Origin: G963664115 sp965216035
GTDB lineage: Bacteria; Acidobacteriota; Terriglobia; 20CM-2-55-15
Length of the DNA stretch: 64,000 bases
Assembly (NCBI GenBank): GCA_965216035.1
Contig: CBDCFM010000021.1
Span: forward strand, 1,240,001-1,304,000
Direction of reading: 5' to 3'
Part shown: positions 25,613-35,247 of the stretch, piece by piece
Position numbering within the stretch: the first letter of the stretch is position 1
How the letters are laid out: every line of letters begins with the position of its first letter
The notes under the pieces: model-generated
What the model was told of the DNA's origin: nothing
The model's database searches: none
The model's input: only the letters and a program-made list of their open reading frames with translations
Position numbers and translations under genes: made by a program

Positions 25613-28600
25613 TGACTGCACTTTACAGTATCCGGGCCGCAAATCTCTTCGACAAAATTGACGAATTCACGATCAGGGAGGACCTTCAGATACGGGTTGG
25701 GCCTGACAATGGCCGTGTATTGATTCTTGAAGCGGATTTCAAAGACGAGTTCAGCCTGACCGGTCTTTTTTTCGACCATCGGAAGTAATCGCGCGGCCAG
25801 GTCCGGCGGTGCCGTCTCCCCATCGATAGCCACGGTAACAGTCGTGCTCAATTGTTCGTGGACACGGTCGATAGAAATTATGTCAATAGCCAGAAGGCGG
25901 GTCGTCGATTCGTCACTGTCGAGTTTTCCCCGCACGATGACAGGAGCATCGCTTGTCAATATCGCCTGGGTCTTGGCATACGTGTCGGGGAATACGAGGA
26001 CCTCGATCACACCTTCTAGGTCTTCCAGAAGAATCACACCCATACGGTCCTTCTTCTTCGTCCGCATTGTTCGTGTCTGGGCGATCACTCCACCGATGAC
26101 AATCTCTGAACCGGCGGCCTTTTTCGAGAGGGTGCCCGTTGTGGCATTTGCGTAAGACGCGAGTTCCCTCTGATGCTGCCGCAGGGGATGGCCCGTTATG
26201 TAGAAACCGAGGGTCTCTTTTTCATGGACTAATTTCAATGCTTCGGGCCAAGGGTCGACCGGCGCCATCATGGATGCGTCGGATTCGGGATCAGCGATCC
26301 GGGCAAAGAGACCCCCCTGTCCCACTTCGGCCTCGTGTTGCTTCCGTTGACCCCACTCGATCGTCCGGTCGATGTTGTTGTACACCGTTGCTCGATCCAG
26401 TCCAAGGCTATCGAATGCACCGGCCTTGATCAGGCTTTCCAATACACGCTTGTTGACCGTTCTGAGATCGACCCGTTCGGAGAAGTCGAGAACAGAGCGG
26501 AACGGCTTGCGTTCTGCGATGGATCGGATGGCTGTTTCACCGACGTTTTTGATAGCCGCCAGCCCAAAGCGGATACCATCGGGTGTGGGCGTGAAATCGA
26601 CATCGCTTGTATTGATATCGGGCGGCAGGATCGCGATACTCATTTCCCGGCACTCGTTGATGTACTTGACGATCTTGTCAGTATTGCCGCGTTCACTGGT
26701 GAGGACCGCCGCCATGAAGTAAGAGGGGTAATGCGCCTTCAGATAGCCCGTGCGGTAGGCCAGGACCGCATAGGCGGCCGAGTGAGATTTATTGAACCCA
26801 TATCCGGCGAACTGTTCCATCAGGTCAAATATTTTCGTAATTTTCCGGGAAACCTTAAATCCCTTTGCCTTGGCGCCCTCGATGAACTTTTCTCGATGAG
26901 CGGCCATTTCCCCGGCCTTCTTCTTACCCATCGCTCGCCGCAGTAAATCAGCCTCTCCCAGTGAATATCCGGCGAGCGAATGGGCGATCTGCATCACCTG
27001 TTCCTGGTAAACGATGACGCCGTATGTTTCTTCCAGGATCGGCCTAAGCTCCGGAAGCTCATATTCGATCTTCTTGGTTCCGTGTTTCCGCTTAATGAAG
27101 TCATCGATCATGCCGCCGCCGATGGGTCCCGGGCGGTAGAGAGCGTTCAGGGCTGTCAGGTGCTCGATGACGGAGGGCTTGAAGCGCCGCAGAATATCCC
27201 TCATTCCCGAGCTTTCAAACTGAAAGACACCGCTGGTCAGACCGTTCGAGAACAGTTCGAATGTCTTCGCATCGTTGAGCGGGATCTCGTCGATTTCTAG
27301 ATCAATAGACTCCGATGCCCGGAGCATTTTGAGAGTATCGTCGATAATCGTCAGAGTCGTCAGCGCGAGAAAATCCATTTTCAACAACCCGATCTTTTCG
27401 ATGTCGGTCATCGGGTACATGGTCATGATCTCGTCTTTGCTTGATTTGTAGAGCGGAATAAGTTCGGTCAGTGGTCTGGGTGATATGACGACTCCGGCGG
27501 CGTGCATGGACGCATGTCGCGCCAGGCCCTCGAGTTTTTTCGCAACGCTGAGAATGTCTCTGACACGCGCGTCGTCTTTGGCCAATGTTCTCAGATCCTT
27601 GTTCTGTTCCAGCGCGCGCTCGAGGGTGATGTTGAGTTCTGCGGGGATCATCTTGGCCAGCCGATCCACCTCCGAATAAGGCATCTGCATTCCCCGGCCA
27701 GTGTCCCGGATGACGCCGCGCGCGGCCATCGTACCAAAGGTGATGATCTGCGAAACATTTTCGCGCCCGTACTTGCGCGTGACGTAATCGATCACGTCAG
27801 CGCGGCGGTTCATGCAGAAATCAATATCGATATCCGGCAGCGTAATTCTTTCGGGATTGAGGAAGCGCTCAAACAACAGTCCGTAGTGGAGCGGATCGAG
27901 ATCAGTAATTCGCATGCAGTAGGACACAAGACTTCCTGCGGCTGAACCACGGCCGGGGCCGACCGGTATTTCGTTTTCGCGCGAGTAACGGATCAGATCC
28001 CAGACGATGAGGAAATAGCCGGAATACCGCATGCCTTGAATGATCGAAATCTCATCTTGGAGACGACGTTCGTATTCCTCAAGCGGGTGCTTCAGTTCCC
28101 CGGAATCAGCGAGCCGACTCAGCTGTTGCAAGCGCTCTCCGTAGCCATCCCTCACAACCTTGTCGAAGTAGGAGTCAACCGTGAATCCCGGTGGCACCGC
28201 GAAGTCAGGAAACGGGTTGTCGATGGATTGGAGTTCGAGGTTGCAGCGATCGGCAATGTCGACCGTCCGGCTCAACAGCTCGGGATAATCACCAAACACC
28301 TGGGCCATTTCATCGTGGGTTTTAAAATAGAACTGATCCGTGTAGAACTTCATTCGGTTGGGATCGTTGACGGTTTTCCCGGTCTGAATACACAGCAACA
28401 CGTCGTGGGCGTTGGCATCATCCTGACACATGTAATGGCAATCATTCGTTGCCACGGCCGCGATTCCGGTTCGATCGGCTATGCGCAACATATCCGGGAT
28501 GATGTGGCGTTGCTTGGGCAGGCCCTGATCCTGAACCTCCAGGAAAAATTGCTCCGGACCAAATATGTCGCTGAGCTCGCCGGCGGCCTCTTCGGCGGCA

Positions 28601-29055
28601 TCGTATCGATTCGCAAGCAAGTTGGCGGAAACTTCCCCATTCAGGCAACCGGAGAGGGCGATCAGGCCTTCGCTGTGAGTGGCCAGAATCTCTTTATCAA
28701 TGCGCGGCCTGTAATAAAATCCTTCCAGGTAGCCGGTGGAAACCAGCTCAATCAGATTCTGGTAACCACGAGCGTTTTCGCACAGAAGAATCAGATGGTG
28801 GGGACGTGCCCTACGTGGGTCGCGATCGTGGCGGGATGTCTTTGAAACGTACATTTCGCAGCCGATGATCGGTTTGATGCCCTTTTTCTTGGCGGCTTCG
28901 TAGAATCCCACAGCTCCGAACAGGTTTCCGTGATCGGTAACCGCAACCGCGGACATGTCGTAATCACTGGCCTTGGAAACCAGTTGATCGTGGTCACAGG
29001 CACCATCGAGCAGGCTGAAGCCGGAGTGCAGGTGTAGATGTACGAAATTAGACAC
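25609..29055 (-). CDS. dnaE: DNA polymerase III subunit alpha
   Basis: A 1148-residue replicative polymerase. An N-terminal PHP domain (FVHLHLHSGFSLLDGA) is followed by the polymerase core with the catalytic block LPDIDIDFCMNRR near residues 404-416 and EQVMQIAHSLAGYSLGEADL. The fingers and helix-hairpin-helix region lead to a C-terminal OB fold around residues 985-1060 (VIGGVIAQTRTMRTKKKDRM). Length is normal for DnaE1. The GTG at 29055 matches the family start; an out-of-frame ATG lies 11 nt upstream. It overlaps accA by 4 nt. Confidence 0.98.
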   Translation of the reverse strand: MSNFVHLHLHSGFSLLDGACDHDQLVSKASDYDMSAVAVTDHGNLFGAVGFYEAAKKKGIKPIIGCEMYVSKTSRHDRDPRRARPHHLILLCENARGYQNLIELVSTGYLEGFYYRPRIDKEILATHSEGLIALSGCLNGEVSANLLANRYDAAEEAAGELSDIFGPEQFFLEVQDQGLPKQRHIIPDMLRIADRTGIAAVATNDCHYMCQDDANAHDVLLCIQTGKTVNDPNRMKFYTDQFYFKTHDEMAQVFGDYPELLSRTVDIADRCNLELQSIDNPFPDFAVPPGFTVDSYFDKVVRDGYGERLQQLSRLADSGELKHPLEEYERRLQDEISIIQGMRYSGYFLIVWDLIRYSRENEIPVGPGRGSAAGSLVSYCMRITDLDPLHYGLLFERFLNPERITLPDIDIDFCMNRRADVIDYVTRKYGRENVSQIITFGTMAARGVIRDTGRGMQMPYSEVDRLAKMIPAELNITLERALEQNKDLRTLAKDDARVRDILSVAKKLEGLARHASMHAAGVVISPRPLTELIPLYKSSKDEIMTMYPMTDIEKIGLLKMDFLALTTLTIIDDTLKMLRASESIDLEIDEIPLNDAKTFELFSNGLTSGVFQFESSGMRDILRRFKPSVIEHLTALNALYRPGPIGGGMIDDFIKRKHGTKKIEYELPELRPILEETYGVIVYQEQVMQIAHSLAGYSLGEADLLRRAMGKKKAGEMAAHREKFIEGAKAKGFKVSRKITKIFDLMEQFAGYGFNKSHSAAYAVLAYRTGYLKAHYPSYFMAAVLTSERGNTDKIVKYINECREMSIAILPPDINTSDVDFTPTPDGIRFGLAAIKNVGETAIRSIAERKPFRSVLDFSERVDLRTVNKRVLESLIKAGAFDSLGLDRATVYNNIDRTIEWGQRKQHEAEVGQGGLFARIADPESDASMMAPVDPWPEALKLVHEKETLGFYITGHPLRQHQRELASYANATTGTLSKKAAGSEIVIGGVIAQTRTMRTKKKDRMGVILLEDLEGVIEVLVFPDTYAKTQAILTSDAPVIVRGKLDSDESTTRLLAIDIISIDRVHEQLSTTVTVAIDGETAPPDLAARLLPMVEKKTGQAELVFEIRFKNQYTAIVRPNPYLKVLPDREFVNFVEEICGPDTVKCSQ

Positions 29056-29100
29056 CGGTTAGACATCTCAGCGCAGAGGCCGCAAAAATCCGAATCTCCA

Positions 29101-29132
29101 TTCTCTGAAGCACTAATTCTCTGAGGCACTCC
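29101..29132. repeat. 16-bp tandem direct repeat upstream of dnaE
   Basis: Two adjacent copies, 29101-29116 and 29117-29132, share TTCTCTGA[A/G]GCACT and differ at few positions. They lie in the dnaE leader, 46 bp before the GTG. No function is evident. Confidence 0.5.
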
Positions 29133-29219
29133 ATGTCGGCGTTGATTCGAAGCGATAATGCGTCACACAGTTGCTCCCATTTAGTCATTCATACTCGTAA
29201 GTATTTTATAATATTACAG

Positions 29220-30752
29220 TTATTCCCACTCGATCGTTGCGGGAGGTTTCGAGGTGATGTCATAGACGACCCTGTTGACCCCGCGCACTTCGTTCACGAT
29301 CCGGTTCGCGATCGTTGCCATCAGATCGTAGGGCAGCCGTACCCAATCGGCGGTCATGCCATCCGTACTTGAGACAGCACGGATGGCCACCGTGTATTCG
29401 TAGGTCCTGAGGTCCCCCATCACGCCCACACTCTTGACCGGAAGCAGGACGGCGAATGATTGCCATATTTTCCTGTACAGGCCCGCCTTCTTGATCTCAC
29501 CGACGAGAATGTCGTCGGCCTCCTGTAGAATCCGGATGTTGTCCGGACTCACTTCGCCCATGATGCGGATGGCCAATCCAGGGCCCGGGGAAGGCTGCCG
29601 CCAAACCATATCCTCCGGTAAACCCAGTTCGGCTCCTAATTCCCGCACCTCGTCCTTAAAAAGCTCTCGCAACGGCTCAATCAGTTTCAATTCCATCTGG
29701 TCGGGGAGTCCCCCGACATTGTGATGCGACTTGATCGTAGCCGAGGGCCCACGAACAGACACGGACTCGATCACATCAGGATACAGGGTTCCCTGCACCA
29801 GGAAATCCGCCGAATTCAGGTCGCGCGCCTCTTCTTCGAAAACTCGAATGAATTCATTACCAATGATTTTTCGCTTCCTTTCTGGATCCACGACGCCCGA
29901 AAGCAGCTTCAGAAACCGTCCTGATGCATCGACGCCGCGAACGTTTAGGTGCAAGTTGTTTCTAAGGGTTTCAAGGACGGTCTCAAACTCGTTCTTCCGA
30001 AGGAATCCGGTGTTCACGAAGATGCCCACGAGACGGTCTCCGATGGCGCGTGCGACCAGGGAGGCGGCGACGGTAGAGTCGACACCTCCGCTTATCGCAC
30101 AGATGACTTGACTGTCACCGACTGTGTCGCGGACACGCTGGATCTCTTCTTCAAGAAATGAACCGAGCGACCAGGTTCCAGAACAGTGGCAGATATCGAA
30201 CACAAAGCGGCGCAGCAACGCCACGCCATTTTCGGTATGAGCCACCTCGGGATGGAACTGCACTCCGAATATCCCCTTGTCAGGACATTCCATGGCGGCC
30301 ATGGTGGTATCGGTGAACGCTGTCACCTGAAAACCTGGGGGAGGATCGAGAATCCGGTCGCCGTGACTCATCCAAACTTTCTCAAGGCCGTTAAGAATGG
30401 ACGAAGGTCCCACCGTTTTGAGCGTACCATGCCCGTATTCTCGTGCTTCGGCCGGCTCGACTCGCCCGCCAAGGTCCTTGGCGATCAACTGCATCCCGTA
30501 ACAGACCCCGAGGATGGGGATGCCCATGCCGAATAGTGCGGGATCGCATCCCGGGGCATCTTCCTCATAGACCGAACTGGGCCCGCCCGAAAGAATGATA
30601 CCGTTGGGTTTGCGTTTGCGGAGTTCTTCTATGGGAGCGTGGTAGGGAAGGATCTCCGAATAGACATCGATCTCACGTATCCTTCGGCCAATCAACTGGG
30701 TGTATTGCGAGCCGAAGTCGAGGATCAGGATTTCCTCAGAGGTCACATGCAT
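29220..30752 (-). CDS. guaA: GMP synthase (glutamine-hydrolysing)
   Basis: A 510-residue two-domain enzyme making GMP from XMP. The glutaminase domain has the nucleophile Cys84 in LGVCYGMQL and the His-x-Glu pair in GVQFHPEVAHT. The synthetase domain has the PP-loop SGGVDSTVAA near residue 222, and the dimerisation end shows TADWVRLPYDLM and KPPATIEWE. The ATG at 30752 is used; a TTG 12 nt upstream is possible. Its start overlaps the end of the preceding membrane-protein gene by 17 bp, placing it at the end of the psd-pssA-asd-like cluster. Confidence 0.97.
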   Translation of the reverse strand: MHVTSEEILILDFGSQYTQLIGRRIREIDVYSEILPYHAPIEELRKRKPNGIILSGGPSSVYEEDAPGCDPALFGMGIPILGVCYGMQLIAKDLGGRVEPAEAREYGHGTLKTVGPSSILNGLEKVWMSHGDRILDPPPGFQVTAFTDTTMAAMECPDKGIFGVQFHPEVAHTENGVALLRRFVFDICHCSGTWSLGSFLEEEIQRVRDTVGDSQVICAISGGVDSTVAASLVARAIGDRLVGIFVNTGFLRKNEFETVLETLRNNLHLNVRGVDASGRFLKLLSGVVDPERKRKIIGNEFIRVFEEEARDLNSADFLVQGTLYPDVIESVSVRGPSATIKSHHNVGGLPDQMELKLIEPLRELFKDEVRELGAELGLPEDMVWRQPSPGPGLAIRIMGEVSPDNIRILQEADDILVGEIKKAGLYRKIWQSFAVLLPVKSVGVMGDLRTYEYTVAIRAVSSTDGMTADWVRLPYDLMATIANRIVNEVRGVNRVVYDITSKPPATIEWE

Positions 30753-31608
30753 GTTCGGTGGCAACTCCGGACCGGATATTCCGATGCATTATACCCACGG
30801 CGGAATAACGCACCAGAAGCATATAGCTGTGGTTTACACTGAGAACGCCGATCAGCACTATGCCGGCTAGAACCCGGCCTCCAGGCGATCCAAGCCACTG
30901 CATGATCAGGGCGCTTGCCCCCACAACCGCCAGAACGACCCCGGCTTCCACGAGCGCTAGGACTAGAACGATTTCGACGACGCGGGACAGATGCAAGCCT
31001 GATACCTCGGCCGCATTGCTGCGTATGAGGGTTTCGATGGTCATCAGGCTGAATGCAAGCATGACCAGAATTCCAAGTCCCGCAAGCGCAGCCCAACGAA
31101 CATCGGGCCAAGTCTCGGCCCATTCTCTCACCGGCATCGTCAGGAGTGGTCCCAGGGCAATCAGAACCACTAACAGGACGCCGAGTCCCAGAATCGTACG
31201 GCGTATCAGGCCCACCCACAGGTATTGTCGGAAATAACTGGCGGCATCCTGCAAGAAACTTCGATTCGTGAGCGGCAATAGACCTCCGCGCACAAAAGCT
31301 TCGAGCAGGATCCAGCCGACACAACAAATTGCAGCCATCGCCGCAAAGATTTTCACAAGTGACGACCCGTTCTCGATGAGGGACTGAATGAGGGTCGCCG
31401 CTACCAGCGCCGGAACTCCACGCTGGAGTGCCAGAACGTCATTGTGGGTGAGTTGAACCGCGGAAGCGAACCAGATGCCGGCAAAGCCGAAGACTGCGAC
31501 AGTCAGAGTGAGCCAGGCTAACTTGGCGACCATGTCGAGGATGACAATGTGTGGCCGCTGTATCGCGAGAATGAACCCATCGCGTACATCGCCCAGCGCA
31601 GAACTCAC
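30736..31608 (-). CDS. Polytopic membrane protein of unknown function
   Basis: About 290 residues with roughly six hydrophobic helices (for example LAWLTLTVAVFGFAGIWFAS, IFAAMAAICCVGWILLEAF, TILGLGVLLVVLIALGPLL). No catalytic motif is recognised; it resembles uncharacterised DUF-type inner-membrane proteins. The GTG at 31608 overlaps the stop of the asd-like gene by GTGA, and an upstream extension would run inside that gene. It lies between the asd-like gene and guaA in a tightly packed minus-strand cluster. Confidence 0.75.
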   Translation of the reverse strand: MSSALGDVRDGFILAIQRPHIVILDMVAKLAWLTLTVAVFGFAGIWFASAVQLTHNDVLALQRGVPALVAATLIQSLIENGSSLVKIFAAMAAICCVGWILLEAFVRGGLLPLTNRSFLQDAASYFRQYLWVGLIRRTILGLGVLLVVLIALGPLLTMPVREWAETWPDVRWAALAGLGILVMLAFSLMTIETLIRSNAAEVSGLHLSRVVEIVLVLALVEAGVVLAVVGASALIMQWLGSPGGRVLAGIVLIGVLSVNHSYMLLVRYSAVGIMHRNIRSGVATEHACDL

Positions 31609-32609
31609 GTTTCCAGCGTCTGCTTGGCGTCGGCACGGATCAATTCGAATGCGTTTCTCGCTGCCACCCGGATGTTGTCGGCTGCTATCCAAATCCAAAA
31701 CGAATCGAGATCAGCGGCTTTGTCAATGCGTGTAATCGTCGCCTTTTCGGACCCGGCGACACTCAATGTCGTCTGCTCTTGACCGTAGCAGAATCCGGCC
31801 TCGCCGTCGGAAGTTAACGTCTGAAGGATCTCTTCTCGGGTCGATTCCCGACCCAAGCGTATATGAATCGACAATGCGGTCCCGTGAAATTGTGGAACCT
31901 GAGCGAAAACCATGGCGGGGGCCGGGCAGCGGACCCCACACAACTGACCTACCTGACGCGCAACACGGGTAGAACGAGCAGCTGACTCAACATCGGGCCC
32001 CATGACGTTGAAGGCCAACGGATGCCGCCCCTCACTGGCGGTGGGCTGAAATTTGAGGGCCTGGATTGTATGTTGCTGCAGTTCTTCGATGCGGGTGCGG
32101 CCTGATTCGGATGCGGGAAGGAGAACAGTCGCTTCGCTGCCGGCCACCCCGATGGAGGCGTCCAGCCGCGCCAGCAGGTTGGACAGGACGATGGCCTCTG
32201 CCCGGGGAGCAACACAGACTTCCCCCGGAGTCTTGCACCAATCAGGATTCGCCGTACTCCTCAGGCCTTTCACGAAAACCGGACTGACGCGTTCACCGTT
32301 TGTCAGATCGATCGTAAGGGGGGGCAGCGGCAATCCGCTTTCGACGTACTGCTCGAGCAGTTCCGGAGAGCAGGCGAACACGGCGATGTCGGCAGATCTT
32401 AAACGCTCCGGCGAAATCATGTTGACAATCTGGATTTGATCGCGAAACTCCTGGAGCAAGCCTGCGTATTCATCCGTGTCCAGCAGCGTCAACTGGAAAT
32501 CCGGCGCGGCTTTGTCTGCAAGGAGGTCCCGCAGGTCTTTTCCGATAGGTGAAGTTGAACCGACAATCGCGATGCGGGTAACCTCCTCCGTTTTCGGAGG
32601 GAAACTCAC
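31605..32609 (-). CDS. Aspartate-semialdehyde dehydrogenase-like protein lacking the catalytic cysteine
   Basis: A 334-residue protein with the Asd fold: an N-terminal nucleotide loop (IAIVGSTSPIGKDLRDLL), PGEVCVAPRAEAIVLSNLL, and the later VPQFHGTALSIHIRL region where Asd has its base. In active enzymes the site reads P-N-C-[ST]; here residues 135-139 are P-R-A-E-A, so the nucleophile is replaced by Ala137. The only nearby cysteines (125 and 132) are not at that position. It is therefore like the Usg-1 group of Asd paralogues, whose role is unknown. It overlaps pssA upstream (ATGA) and the membrane gene downstream. A true asd should exist elsewhere. Confidence 0.82.
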   Translation of the reverse strand: MSFPPKTEEVTRIAIVGSTSPIGKDLRDLLADKAAPDFQLTLLDTDEYAGLLQEFRDQIQIVNMISPERLRSADIAVFACSPELLEQYVESGLPLPPLTIDLTNGERVSPVFVKGLRSTANPDWCKTPGEVCVAPRAEAIVLSNLLARLDASIGVAGSEATVLLPASESGRTRIEELQQHTIQALKFQPTASEGRHPLAFNVMGPDVESAARSTRVARQVGQLCGVRCPAPAMVFAQVPQFHGTALSIHIRLGRESTREEILQTLTSDGEAGFCYGQEQTTLSVAGSEKATITRIDKAADLDSFWIWIAADNIRVAARNAFELIRADAKQTLET

Positions 32610-33457
32610 GAAAGATCTCCGCGCGATTCTGCCTGGGGTTTTTGGTGTTCCCGAGAACGGCTGATTCCGCGCCCGAGAGCCTGGGAGACTCTGAGTACCG
32701 GACCCGATCCCATGTAAATAGTGGCTATGACCAGCAGGACGATTTCGGAATAAAACACAATGAGTCCGATCAACATCGCCGTGCCGGCTAAGGCGCTACG
32801 CGGCAGGGGCTTTTTCAAATGGACTTCTTTGAAGCTGGGGTAGCGAATAGTACTGATCATCAGAAAAGCCAGTGTGGCAACGAGGAGGCACCAGAGTAAC
32901 GCCGAGCCGATCTGGGTCACAGGAGATTTCTGGAAGTGGACAATAGCAGCCACCATCCCGGCCGCGGCCGGTATGGGCAATCCGACGAAATCCCGTTTCG
33001 GTTTCGCAGGGTCACCTCCTTTGTGCGCCACCACGTTGAATCGGGCCAGACGCAGGGCGCCCGCAATCAGAAAACCGAATGTCGCCAGCCAACCAAACTT
33101 GTACACGTCTTGCGCAATATCAGCGGGCAGACCTTGTAGAGAGCTGATACCCCAGTTCAGCGCGAGCACTGACGGCGCCACTCCGAACGTCAGGAGATCC
33201 GCCAGTGAATCCAACTCCACACCAAAATCACTGCTGGTATTTGTCATTCGGGCAATTCGTCCGTCGAGCATGTCGAGCACGGCGCCGACACCGATGGCGA
33301 GCGCAGCATAATCGTAGTTGCCCTGCAGGCTGGATGCCACCGAGTAATAACCGCAGAACATATTGCCGATAGTGAAAAGGCTGGGAATGATCGACAGGCC
33401 CGTCCGGACACGCGGTCGGTCACGAAAGCGTTTTCGATTTGCGTGCGTGGCTTTCAT
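32606..33457 (-). CDS. pssA: CDP-diacylglycerol-serine O-phosphatidyltransferase
   Basis: A 283-residue membrane enzyme making phosphatidylserine. The CDP-alcohol phosphotransferase motif is complete: Asp65-Gly66, Ala69-Arg70, Gly79, Asp83 and Asp87. Several membrane helices follow. It starts 17 bp after psd, and the two catalyse successive steps to phosphatidylethanolamine. Its stop overlaps the asd-like start by 4 nt. Confidence 0.95.
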   Translation of the reverse strand: MKATHANRKRFRDRPRVRTGLSIIPSLFTIGNMFCGYYSVASSLQGNYDYAALAIGVGAVLDMLDGRIARMTNTSSDFGVELDSLADLLTFGVAPSVLALNWGISSLQGLPADIAQDVYKFGWLATFGFLIAGALRLARFNVVAHKGGDPAKPKRDFVGLPIPAAAGMVAAIVHFQKSPVTQIGSALLWCLLVATLAFLMISTIRYPSFKEVHLKKPLPRSALAGTAMLIGLIVFYSEIVLLVIATIYMGSGPVLRVSQALGRGISRSREHQKPQAESRGDLS

Positions 33458-33474
33458 TCTAGCGGGTCGTTCTT

Positions 33475-34077
33475 CTATGAACTAAAAACTCCGATCTGTG
33501 AACTCCCCCCCCTAACATGGTCGCCCACCTGAACGAGAAGCTCCACATTTGCAGGTAAGAGCAGTTCCGTGCGGGATCCAAATCGAATCAGCCCGAATCT
33601 CTCTCCACGCCCCACGACATCACCGGGCTTTTTCCAACACACAATCCGTCGTGCCACAAGGCCGGCGATCTGAGAACACTCGACACGGATACGGTTCCCG
33701 CTGATTATCAGAAGGTTTCGTTCATTTTCTACGCTTGCCAGGTCATTGTATGCCGCTCTGTATTTTCCCTTCCGATATCGAATCTCCGTGATTGTCCCTT
33801 CGACGGGCGACCGGTTCACATGCACGTTAAAAATCGAAAGAAAAATGCTGACGCGTGTCGCATCACCCTCCTGCTCTATTCTAACAACTCTACCATCGGC
33901 GGGAGACACAATAATGCCCGGCCCGGAAGGAACCCGGCGCTGAGGGTCCCGAAAAAAAAAGGCAACGCAAGCTGCGAGCCCAACGAGCACCCCGCCGGCG
34001 ACGACCCATCCAATCCAGAAGGCAATGACAGCGGCCGCTGCTAACGGGACAAGGAAGTAAATTGCGTCCTTTACCAT
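33475..34077 (-). CDS. psd: Phosphatidylserine decarboxylase (short, archaeal-type)
   Basis: A 200-residue proenzyme with two N-terminal membrane helices (residues 5-42). It has the block FFRDPQRRVP, the substrate-region SIFNVHVNRSP, and the self-cleavage site Gly167-Ser168 in RFGSRTE that generates the pyruvoyl cofactor. The small size matches the archaeal-type family (TIGR00164-like). It begins the minus-strand lipid cluster and is divergent from the methyltransferase gene, 33 bp away. Confidence 0.95.
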   Translation of the reverse strand: MVKDAIYFLVPLAAAAVIAFWIGWVVAGGVLVGLAACVAFFFRDPQRRVPSGPGIIVSPADGRVVRIEQEGDATRVSIFLSIFNVHVNRSPVEGTITEIRYRKGKYRAAYNDLASVENERNLLIISGNRIRVECSQIAGLVARRIVCWKKPGDVVGRGERFGLIRFGSRTELLLPANVELLVQVGDHVRGGSSQIGVFSS

Positions 34078-34110
34078 CGAGGTACTACCATACGCAGTTC
34101 ATACAAGCAC

Positions 34111-34728
34111 ATGGAATCCGCCAAACTCAATCGATTTCCGGCAGAGGATCCCGCAGATCTCCGTCTGCTGGACATAGGTTGCGGAGAACATAAGATTTCA
34201 GGCGCCATCGGAATGGACGTAAACCCGCGGACCGCGGCGGACGTCATTCACGATCTCGACGACGTTCCGTACCCGTTTTCGGACAACCGTTTCGATCAAA
34301 TCGTGGGGCGTCATGTCATCGAACATGTACAGAACCCTACCGCCGTCATGGGCGAACTCCATCGAATCACCCGCCCCGGGGGACTGATCCGTCTGGTGGC
34401 ACCGCACTGGACCAACCCGGATTTCGCAACCGACCTGACACACCGCAATCACATCAACAGCTATTCGTTTCGAAATTTTACGGACGACTCCGCGGTTTTT
34501 GCTTTCTACACCGATGTGCGATTCCGCCAGCGCAGCTGCCGTGTCACGGTACTCAATGTCTGGAAGGCCTGTGGAGTGGAGCTACTGATCAATTCGGACC
34601 AGCGCTATCCGCGTCTTCGGTTCCTGCGAAAATTCTGGGAGCAGTACCTCAATGCCTTCATGCGTGGAAAGGAAATCCAGTTCGAACTGGAAGTCGTAAA
34701 ATCCCACATAGACTCCAGCGGGGCTTGA
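34111..34728 (+). CDS. Class I SAM-dependent methyltransferase
   Basis: A 205-residue Methyltransf_11-type protein. Motif I is LLDIGCGEHKISGAIGMDVN; then come HDLDDVPYPFSDNRFDQIVG and HVIEHVQNPTAVMGELHRI, with RPGGLIRLVAPHW as motif III. The substrate is unknown. Similar proteins sit in polysaccharide and lipid loci, in line with the nearby O-antigen ligase-like gene. No clear ribosome binding site is seen. Confidence 0.85.
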   Translation: MESAKLNRFPAEDPADLRLLDIGCGEHKISGAIGMDVNPRTAADVIHDLDDVPYPFSDNRFDQIVGRHVIEHVQNPTAVMGELHRITRPGGLIRLVAPHWTNPDFATDLTHRNHINSYSFRNFTDDSAVFAFYTDVRFRQRSCRVTVLNVWKACGVELLINSDQRYPRLRFLRKFWEQYLNAFMRGKEIQFELEVVKSHIDSSGA

Positions 34729-34773
34729 GTCCGACACATCAAAGCTGTCCATCGTAGTTTGGCGGCCTCCCCC

Positions 34774-35157
34774 AGCAGCCCGTGGCAGAAGTCCCAAGGA
34801 CCGCGTTACGGCCAAACGGGGCCGGATTCTAGAAGGCGACGAAGCGCCGACCCGAAGTCGCGAAGAGGCGCCGGCCCGAACCCGCGAAGACGCGACAATG
34901 CTCTTTCATTGTGAGGAGTCGGCGACAACGAAGACGGCCCCGTTTCGCCGTAACTCTTTGGGCGCAGGGGGGCCACCGACGTATCAAACGGAGACCGCAG
35001 GCGCCCCGCAGGCTTTGTCCGGAATTGGTAAGGCCGGTCACGATGAAAAGACGGCGCCTGCGGCCTCGCTTTCGAACCTCGGTGCCCTCTCCTCACTCCG
35101 CGCCTGCAACCCGAAGACCCCTGCGCGCGGTCCTCGGGACTTCTGCCACGGGCTGCT
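34774..35157. repeat. 384-bp palindromic element with 32-bp terminal inverted repeats
   Basis: The ends 34774-34805 and 35126-35157 are inverted repeats matching at 31 of 32 positions. Inside, a second pair 34805-34823 / 34936-34954 matches at 18 of 19, and a third pair 34995-35005 / 35053-35063 is perfect over 11 bp. Between the second pair are a small hairpin (ACAATG/CATTGT, 34896-34913) and two near-copies of a 24-bp unit (34844-34867 and 34869-34892). The whole could fold into a closing stem with two branches. No gene is convincing within it. It could be a MITE-like non-autonomous element or a structured RNA locus. No target duplication was identified. Confidence 0.75.
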
Positions 35158-35247
35158 AAGCCTGGGCGCACGCTCGAACCTCGTCCACTCGGTGAGCGCA
35201 CACGATCAATTCTTAACGGATGCGGTCATAGACCGTCCCTACAGGTT

